Below, piece after piece: positions 35,025-44,400 of a stretch of 64,000 nucleotides of DNA (positions are counted from its first letter, which is position 1; each line of letters opens with the position of its first letter). Under the pieces are notes generated by a model. That model saw only the letters and a list, made by a program, of their open reading frames with translations, did not search any database and had not been told where the DNA came from. This stretch comes from Charina bottae. Its lineage: Eukaryota > Chordata > Lepidosauria > Squamata > Charinaidae. The stretch spans positions 38,552,501-38,616,500 of the forward strand of contig JALMGJ010000008.1 of NCBI GenBank assembly GCA_023362775.1, in the 5' to 3' direction. The position numbers were made by a program, and so were the translations under genes.

Positions 35025-38000
35025 AGGTAAAGGAAAATTAATTTCACTCTGCGCAAACTCTGGCTCTTTGGAGCAACATGTTGCATATATTTTTTATGTC
35101 TTAAAGAAATATGGAAGGCTAGTTTAAAAAGCCAAGCCTTGAAGTTTCTTTTTGGGCTCTTGGGGAACACGTGTTGGCTACCCCACTCAGGAATGTTAAT
35201 TTACTTTGGAGCCAGCTAGTCTGATAGTTCTGACCAATCAGAATTACCTGTTTGAGCTTTGCCCATATTGGGAATCTGTTGCCTAGGTGTTTGGTCACAT
35301 GCCAGATCCTGTCCACTCAGGTATGGCCAAGTTGCAATTGTAAAAAGCTTTAAAAGTGTTATCCCTGCTTTTGTTTTGGTCTCTCTGGTCTGCTATCTCA
35401 ATGTAAACAGCTTATGTTAATCAGCCATGTGCTTCTCTTCGGCTGAAGAAGATGCAAGGCTCATCTTGTTCTTTTGTTTTAAAATAAAAAGCAACTTTTT
35501 ACTGCAAGCTTTCAGTTTGCTTGTCTCTCAATATTTTCCATAACTCTGATCACAATTTTTTATAAAACAACAACAGGTTCTGGCCCCAGCAAATGCTTTC
35601 TCGATCAGAGACAAAACTTATGGAAATATGAAAATAGGACAGCTGAACTGTTTCATCTACATTTGAAGAGGCTTCCTTTGTTTTTTGAAACTTGCTGGCA
35701 GTTACAAGAAGTTTCACTTGGAGGCGGAGTTTCTAGCCTTGTGTTTTCCAGCCTCGTGGATTACTCCAACAGGGGAGAGAAGAAGCAATGGCGGCTGCTG
35801 GATCTTCAAGTTTTCAAGGTATGCCCCTGGAAAAGCTTTCTAATACTAATTATTTGAACTGGTCTTTGAAAATGGAGAGTTTCTTGAGGAGAGAAAATTT
35901 GTGGTCTGCAATTTCTGAACAAATTCCTCAGAATCCAGATCAAGCTTGGATGAGGAAAGATGAGAAATGCAAAGCCTCCATTATTTTGGCTGTGGAAGAT
36001 TCTCAGTTTATACATGTAAGAGGCAAAGAAACTTCCAAAGACTTGTGGGACTATTTACATGATTTATATGTAAAAACTACTCCAGGCAGCAAGGTTATTT
36101 TAACCAAAAAGCTGTACAAAGCTCACTTGCCTGAGAATGGAAATTTGCCAGAGCATCTTCATAAGCTGCAAAACTATTTTGTGGAGCTTCAAGAGCGTGG
36201 GATGGAATTTACCCCTCTTATGAAAGCTTATATTATGCTGTCTTCGTTGAATGAGTCCTGGGACACTTTAATTTGCTCCATGGAGGGAATCCCAGAAGCT
36301 GATTTAACTCCCTCGTTTGTGACTACCCGGCTTCTTGCTGAGTGGGAGAAGAGACAAGAAAAAGCTGCCTCCATTTCTACAATAAAGTCTTCTCGTGGCC
36401 AGCAGAGGGAGCGAAAGAGCTTTGAATTCCAAGCTTCTGCATTTTCCAGCCGGCGATGCTTTACATGTGGATCCCCTGCACATCTGCAGAAGGACTGTGT
36501 CCAGTTTAAAAGCAAGAAGAATTCTAAGAAAAAAGAAGAAACTTCTAGAAAGAAAATTCTTCATGCAAAAGTTGTAGAGAACTGTGATGATAAAGACCTG
36601 TGGATTCTTGACAGCGGGTCAAATGCCCATATCTGTAACAATAAAAATGCTTTTCTGTCTCTGTCTAAAACTAACAAACAAACAGTTTCCTTAGCAGATG
36701 GATCTGTATCCAAGATCGTGGGTGAAGGTGAGATTAATCTTCCATGTTTGGGGGAAACTGTTCAAAATGTTTTTTATGTGCCTAATTTTCAAAGTAATCT
36801 CTTGTCTGTGGGACAGCTAGTTGCAACAGGTTACGTTGTAACTTTTAAGAAAGAGGGTTGTGAAATTAGGAAGGATGGTAAAGTAGTTGCAAAATGTTTG
36901 CAGAAAGATTCTCTTTACATTGTACAGAAAGCTGAAAAGCAAATAGCAAAAACTGTGTTTGAGAATACTCCCATACATGATCAGTGTATCCATTTATTAC
37001 ATAGAAGGTTTGCTCATGCTAATTTTAAGTACATATCTCAAATGCCTAGTTATTCTGCTGATTTAAAATTGAAACCTTGTGATAAGTATCTGGATTGTGC
37101 AGTTTGCAAGGAGAATAAAACCACAAGGGCTCCTGTGAAGAAGTTTTCTGATAGGTCCACTTCTAGGACTCTAGAGATTATTCATTCTGATGTAATAGGC
37201 CCCTTTTCTCCTAGTCTTGGGGGAGCAAGGTACATTTTGACCTTTATAGATGATTTTTCCAGGTACACATTCATTTATTTGTTGAAACACAAAGATGAGG
37301 TCTTTGATAAATTTAAGGGTTTTGTATCTTGGGCAAATGGAAAATTCCCAAGGCCAGTGTCTGCCTTGCAATCAGACAGAGGTGGAGAGTATCTATCCTC
37401 AAAGTTTAAAAGCTTTTTGTTAGAAAAAGGGATAGAACACATTTTAGCTAACCCTTAAACTCCAGAACAGAATTCTGTTGCAGAGAGAAAAGGAAGAACA
37501 CTGCAGGAAGTAATGATGTGTTTGCTGAAGGATGCCAGTTTACCTTTTAGGTTTTGGGGAGAAGCTGTTTCTACAGCGTGTTATGTTCAGAACAGGCTGT
37601 TTAGCAGTGCAATTCAGGATGTGCCATTTCATTTGTTCTATGGTGTGAAGCCTAAAGTAAATCATCTCAGAGTTTTTGGGAGCACAGCTTGGGTGCACAT
37701 TCCAAAACAGCTGAGGCGTAAGGGGGCTTCCAGAACAAAGAAAGTAATATTTGTAGGGTATGAACAAAGTCAGAGGAGCTACAGGTTCATACTGGATAAT
37801 CAACTGATAATTAGTAAAAGTGCTTCTTTTGCTGAGCAGAATTGGGATAAAATAAACTCTAGTTCTTCAGTTGATTTATCCATGAGGGAGCAGCAAAGTT
37901 TTGCTGATGGTGATTTGCAGGAATCACCTAGTGAAGTCAATGAGCAGGAAGTTGACTTGTCTGGGAAGTCAGAGGTTTCTGAAGGCAATGGTGGAATTCA

Positions 38001-38402
38001 GAATGTAAGTCCTGTCCTACCTCGCAGGTCTGAAAGGATTAATAAGGGGGTTCCACCTGGTCGTTATCAAGTAGATGTTGTGAAGGCTTTTCACATTCAC
38101 ACAGAGCCCGAGTCTTTAGAGGAAATCAATGAGATGCCATCTGAAATAGCTAAGTGCTGGCATGAAGCCATGCAGCAGGAGTTGGATTCCTTAAAGGAAA
38201 ATAAAACTTGGAAATTGGTGAGTTTGCCTCCCAATCAGAAGGTTTTAGGTTGTAGGTGGGTGTTTAAACTGAAAAAAGATTCTGATGGTAAAATTCAGAA
38301 GTACAAAGCAAGGTTGGTAGCAAAAGGTTTTGCTCAAAGGAAAAACCGCCCAGAGTCCCCTCCGGAATGGGGGGAGATGGGCGGTGATATAAGTTAGAAA
38401 TA

Positions 38403-38445
<43 letters not shown>

Positions 38446-41400
38446 AAATGTGGATTATGACAAAACTTTTGCTCCAGTGACAAAAGCTGAATCTATCAGG
38501 TTGCTTTTAAAGGTTGCTGCCATGAAGAAATTGTCTGTCTATCACTATGATATTCAAACTGCTTTTCTGTATGGTGATTTGGAGGAAAAATTGTTTATGC
38601 AACAACCTCCTGGTTATGAAAAAGAAAAACATCTTGTGTGTGAATTGCAGAAATCCATCTATGGATTAAAGCAGGCAGTGCGTTGTTGGAATATTAAGTT
38701 GGATAATATTTTGCAAAAATTTGGGTTTCAGAAGGGAATTGCTGATCCATGTGTGTATGTAAAAAATGATAAGCAAGGTGTAATGTACTTATGCTTGTAT
38801 GTTGATGATTTGTTGCTGCTCACTTCATCTGATGAACAAAAGCGTGCTTTTGAGGTTTGTATGAAAAACAATTTCACATTGAAATGTCTTGGAGCAGTTT
38901 GCTCCCTGAGAAAATTCTTTGTTTTGGCTACGGCAGCTGATTACGGTTTGCACAACAAACACAATCAGGGGGGTGCAGGTGGAAATGGCATTTCTCACAG
39001 CACTTCAGGATTTTAAGGAAGAAACCAGCAAAGCTTTTTTGCAAATTAAGAAATCCATAGAACGTATATTAATAGTTTTGGTGGCTCAGGAACAGAAGAT
39101 ACAAGGGACAGATTTAGAAACAGAGGGAAGACCTTTCGAACCAGTAGAGAAACAGGGAAAGAGGATTTTGAATGTATTGGTACAGAAGAAGATTATGATA
39201 TTTTACAGGAAGTGGTCTATTAAACGTTTGGGCATAAACACATTGTGGCAGCTGAGACAGGAAGTTCTTAACATGCAAATTGATAGATATGGTAAAATAA
39301 ACATTTTGACATCACACATGTGTTACAGAAATAAACAAGTTGCATATTGTGATATTGGCATAACCTAAACAGGAGATTTATTGATATTGATCTGGAATGC
39401 AAGGTTAATGAAAATGCGGATCTGGATTGTACAGAGTGAGAGCAGATATGAGAAACTGTATAGATGCATAAAAACATGATATTCTAAGTGTAAGATACAA
39501 GATTATAAATATAAATATAAGTTATTATAGATTACTCTTTCTGGAGATACATTTATGAGAAGACAATGAGATGATGAGATGGAATTAGAATGTAGGTTAT
39601 TACAGGAATATGTTGTATGATTATTATAATATGTATTAGGTCATATGTTATGTTAGGTTTTGTATTCTTGCTATATTATGTATTATGTTATGTAATATGT
39701 TAGATTATGTATTAATGGAATATATAGTCATAATATGAACAGAATATATTGTATTTTATTAGAAGTAGATAAGGCCTTTATTTGTTACACTAATTGGACT
39801 TTATTGAAGATATAAATATAGATGTAAAAATGGAAAGAGCAAATGGAAAACATTTAATTGATGCAACAATGAACATTTGATTACTATTCCAAGGAGTAGA
39901 AACCAGAGATGGATTGTTGGAAGATATCAAGAAAGGCGAAACCTATATGAAGAACAGAAGATTGGATTATAGAAATCATAGGGTATATGACAAAGAAAAG
40001 TTCCTGTGTATTGTATGAAGGACTAACATTTAAAGTTAATTGTTGTACTTAAAGTTCAAGGATAAATTGGAGGACATCTATTTCCTATATTTTCTTTGTT
40101 TGTTATTTTTTGACTTCACTTTTTCTTTTCTTTTTTCTTACTTTGTATTTCTATTTCTTTCTTTGTATTAACTTTTAATATGTATTTTGAAATTCAATAA
40201 AACTTATGAAAAAAAAAAGAAATGTCTTGGAGCAGTTAACAATTACTTAGGATTAGAAATTCAGAAGGAAAAAGATGGCAGTTTTCTCATAAGTCAGAGT
40301 AGTAAAATTAAGAAACTGCTGGAGGATTTTAAAATGCAAAACTGTAAGTCTGTCTCCTCCCCCATGCTTCCCGAGTTTCTAAAAGAGGAGGGGGAGAAGG
40401 GGGATGGTGAGTTATCTGAAGGAGATAGTTTCAGATCAGCCATTGGTAGTCTTCTTTACATTGTAAACAATAGCCGTCCGGACATTTCTAACAGTGTGTC
40501 CATTTTGAGCAGGTTTGTGGAAAATCCCACATCTGCTGCAAAGTCTGGGTTAAAAAGGCTTTTTCGTTACTTACAAGGCACCAAAAATTTTTGCTTACGG
40601 TTGTCTGCTACAGACACAGAGGAAAAGTTAGAATGCTGGTGTGATTCAGATTGGGCTGGAGATCTCAGTGATAGAAAGTCTACTTCTGGAAGTGTAATTC
40701 AATTTGCAAAGTCCACTATTGCATGGTTCTCCAGAAAACAAACAGTAGTAGCCATTAGCACAGCTGAAGCCGAATTTTATGCTTTAGCACAACTGTGCAA
40801 TGAGGTAATTTGGTTTACACAATTATTGCAAGACATTGGAGTTATTTTAAGCCAGCCTGTAACAATTCATGAAGACAACCAAGCCTGTCTTCATTTGGCT
40901 TTATCTGAAGGAACCAGAAACCGCACTAAGCACATTGATGTGCGTTTTCATCTTGTTAAAGATTTTCTAGCCAAGAAAAAGGTTATTTTGAAATACTGTG
41001 ATACTAAATTAATGTTGGCTGATATCTTCACCAAGCCTCTAGTTACCAGTAGGCACTGTGAGTTGGTTACTAGATTGGGTCTGCTTCCATATTCTTTCTA
41101 GTCATAAAAAAGGGGAGTGTTGCATATATTTTTATGTCTTAAAGAAATATGGAAGGCTAGTTTAAAAAGCCAAGCCTTGAAGTTTCTTTTTGGGCTCTTG
41201 GGGAACACGTGTTGGCTACCCCACTCAGGAATGTTAATTTACTTTGGAGCCAGCTAGTCTGATAGTTCTGACCAATCAGAATTACCTGTTTGAGCTTTGC
41301 CCATATTGGGAATCTGTTGCCTAGGTGTTTGGTCACATGCCAGATCCTGTCCACTCAGGTATGGCCAAGTTGCAATTGTAAAAAGCTTTAAAAGTGTTAT

Positions 41401-44400
41401 CCCTGCTTTTGTTTTGGTCTCTCTGGTCTGCTATCTCAATGTAAATAGCTTATGTTAATCAGCCATGTGCTTCTCTTCGGCTGAAGAAGATGCAAGGCTC
41501 ATCTTGTTCTTTTGTTTTAAAATAAAAAGCAACTTTTTACTGCAAGCTTTCAGTTTGCTTGTCTCTCAATATTTTCCATAACTCTGATCACAATTTTTTA
41601 TAAAACAACACAACAATCAAAGCACAAGGTAATTACAACTTCTGTTATAGAACTTCAATATGCTGATGATAACGTAGTCTATGCACACTCAGAGGAAGAT
41701 CTTCAAACTATCCTAAACATCTTTGCAGAAGCATATGAAAAGCTCGACCTCTCGATTAACATTAAAAAAACCAAAGTGCTTTACCAGCAAGTTCGAACCA
41801 ATCCCTCTGCAGCGCCATCAATCCAGCTTAAAGGTGTGTTACTAGAAAATGTCGACCACTTTTCTTATCTTGGCAGCCATCTATCTACAAAAGCCGACAT
41901 CGACGCTGAAATTCAGCATCGCCTGAGCTCTGTGACTGTAGTTTTCTCCTGAATGAAGCGTAGAGTGTTTGAGAATCGGGACATTCGCAGAGAGACCAAA
42001 ATGCTTGTTTACAAAGCCATTGTACTACCAACCCTTTTGTATGCCTGTGAAACATGGACCCTCTACAAACGCCACCTCCAACTTCTTGAAAGATTCCATC
42101 AACGCTGCCTCCGAAAAATTCTGCAAATTACTTGGGAAGATAGGCGGACTAATGTTAGCATATTAGAAGAAGCGAAAACCACCAGCATTGAAACAATGAT
42201 CATCCAACATCAACTTCGCTGGACCGGCCATGTTGTTCGAATGCCTGACCATCGTCTTCCAAAGCAGCTACTTTACTCCCAACTTAAGAATGGAAAACGG
42301 AATATTGGTGGACAGCAAAAGAGATTCAAAGATACTCTCAAAGCTAATTTTAAAAAATGTAATATCAGCATTGAGAACTGGGAAGCCCTAACTCATGGGC
42401 GTTTCAATTGGAGGTCAACCTTTATTAAAGGCGCTACGGACTTTGAAGAAGCACAAGTACAGGGCGAAAGGGAGAAACGAGCTAAGAGGAAGGCACGTCA
42501 GGCAAACCCTCATCATGACCGTCTTCCACCCGGAAACCTATGCCCTCATTGTGGGAGGTTGTGCGGATCCAGAATTGGCCTTTACAGCCACTTATGGATC
42601 CACTGTTAAGATTTTACCCTTCGAAGACAATCTTACTCGGCTACGAGTGATCACCAAGACTACAATCCTTTTGCATTCTAGCAATCATTACTACAAAGAC
42701 CCTGAAAGGGGGAAACTCAAAAGGCAAGTTTCCCCCAAATCTTACATTTCCAATGAGACAAATCACTATAGTCTTAGAAGTATGCTATAAAACAAAACAG
42801 ACAGGAAACAAAAGTAGTTTATTCTTAATAGACAACATTTATCACACATATTTTCAAAAAGATTGGTCAACTAAGATTTACAGCAAACTTCAGTAGAGAA
42901 ATGAAATATAGATAAAAATAAAAATGCTTTAACAACGTTTTAAAAACATTTTTTAGATTTTTATATATTTGTAACCACTATTTCATCATAACTTACAGGA
43001 TTAATATGATTAATACTATGAATAGCATTTGAGAAATAGTTAAGAGCACAGGATAAATGGAGTTGGGGAAATCTGAATGTTGCCCTACTACTACATAGCA
43101 GCCGAGGAACAATCACTAGATGTATATCACTGAAAAGGATGTCTGACTAGATGCATTGCACTAGTGGTTTCCTTGCATTAAAGGGATGCGGGGAACTCAT
43201 CAGTGTCACTTTCCAGCAAAAGGAGTACAGTTGTGGGCATCTTGGAAGAGACAGAAAGGTAACCATGGAAGTGGGTAAACAAGGATCATGTATATCCTTT
43301 GCTGATTGACATTATGGGAGCATCTCATTCCCTTGATTTTACTGTCCCAGTCTCACTGGTATATTTATTCCAAATGAGGGTTGGAGTAGAGCTCCAGCTG
43401 CAACAACAGTATTATGCTATAATAACAAAAAACTATGAAATCTTAAACAATAGGTGACATACATAATTGAATGCAACTATTAAGTCATGTTGTTTTAAAG
43501 TTGCCCAAGATAATATGAACACTGATTCATTCTAGCAGAAAGTAATACATCTGTTCACTGAAGTACAATGGGTTGGACTTTTATGCAGGTGAATTAAAGT
43601 AAAATCTAGATTTGTAGACAAACATGACACCAGCATGGAGGGCCTTTCCCCACTATTAAGTTCCTGTCACCTACTTATCCCTCAGATGGCAACAGCCAAT
43701 ACTAAGATGAAATTTGCTCTCTCCATTGTCAATCCCTATCCTGTCTCGATTATCTCTGTTCCCTTGTAGCTGAACAGTATTGTCCTGATTATGCATCTGC
43801 AGCATTAAGCAAAGCTATTAACTTACCTCTCTGACTTTGCTGTCCTTCCCCCTTTTGAACATTCCCAGACAGAGGAAAACATCCACCAATCATGACAGGA
43901 ATGAAGTGGGATGGGCTTTAGCATCTGACGTTTGAGATCTCTGAGCTTCTAAACCCTTTCTCTTCTTGACAAAGAAAAGCTAAGCACTGAGAAGTGACTG
44001 GGATCATGAAGGAAGCTGAATCACATAAGCACAACCATAGTCCTATGAATGTGCAAGGCGCAAAAAAGCTGACTTCCTCTAGTTCCAGGATCAAGCAAAG
44101 CTATTTTACTATCATTTCACTGTTGTGCAATTTCAACATTGTCCAAAGCCCCTTTCTTCTCTGGAACCATGACTGAGTGCGAAGTAAAGTAGGACAGCGT
44201 GGCTCTATGCTTATGCACAAGTCTACAAGTTTGCCTTACAGACTGATAACCTGACTGTATAAAACAAAAGTGTTTTTACAGAAGCAAAAACTTCCACTGC
44301 TGCTTTTTTCTATCTCCTCTATACTGAAAACATAAACAATGGCACAAAGGAGGTTGCCTGGGGACCAAAAGGACGGGAGCATAACCATATCAGCCTCAAA

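Larger units (their letters stand above)
35788..41101 (+). pseudogene. Copia gag-pol polyprotein, interrupted
   Basis: The frame starts at ATG 35788 ([12 protein letters not shown]). Gag: [13 protein letters not shown] then a zinc knuckle [14 protein letters not shown]. Protease: [11 protein letters not shown]. Integrase: [31 protein letters not shown] and SDRGGEY. A premature TAA at 37456-37458 follows the second catalytic aspartate region; the frame continues with [13 protein letters not shown]. Reverse transcriptase: [20 protein letters not shown], then after an insertion [22 protein letters not shown], and the catalytic [10 protein letters not shown]. After a second insertion: NNYLGLEI, then RNase [19 protein letters not shown] and HIDVRFHLV, with stop near 41099. 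The element cannot make a full polyprotein as it stands. Confidence 0.95.
35074..41615 (+). mobile_element. Ty1/copia LTR retrotransposon, nearly complete, with nested insertions
   Basis: The element 35079-41610 has LTRs of 494 and 493 bp that begin TGTTGCATAT and end ACAACA, and is flanked by the 5-bp duplication caaca (35074-35078 and 41611-41615). Order of domains is gag, CCHC zinc knuckle, protease, integrase, reverse transcriptase, RNase H, which is the copia order (integrase before reverse transcriptase). A polypurine tract precedes the 3' LTR. It is defective: one premature stop in integrase and two inserted retroelements. Removing those insertions leaves about 5.1 kb, usual for the superfamily. 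It lies antisense in CDS1 intron 1. Confidence 0.96.

Noticed and set aside
35788..41101. Host gene or active polyprotein
   Set aside because: The frame lies between LTRs and has copia domain order. A premature stop and two insertions break it, so it is a defective retrotransposon.
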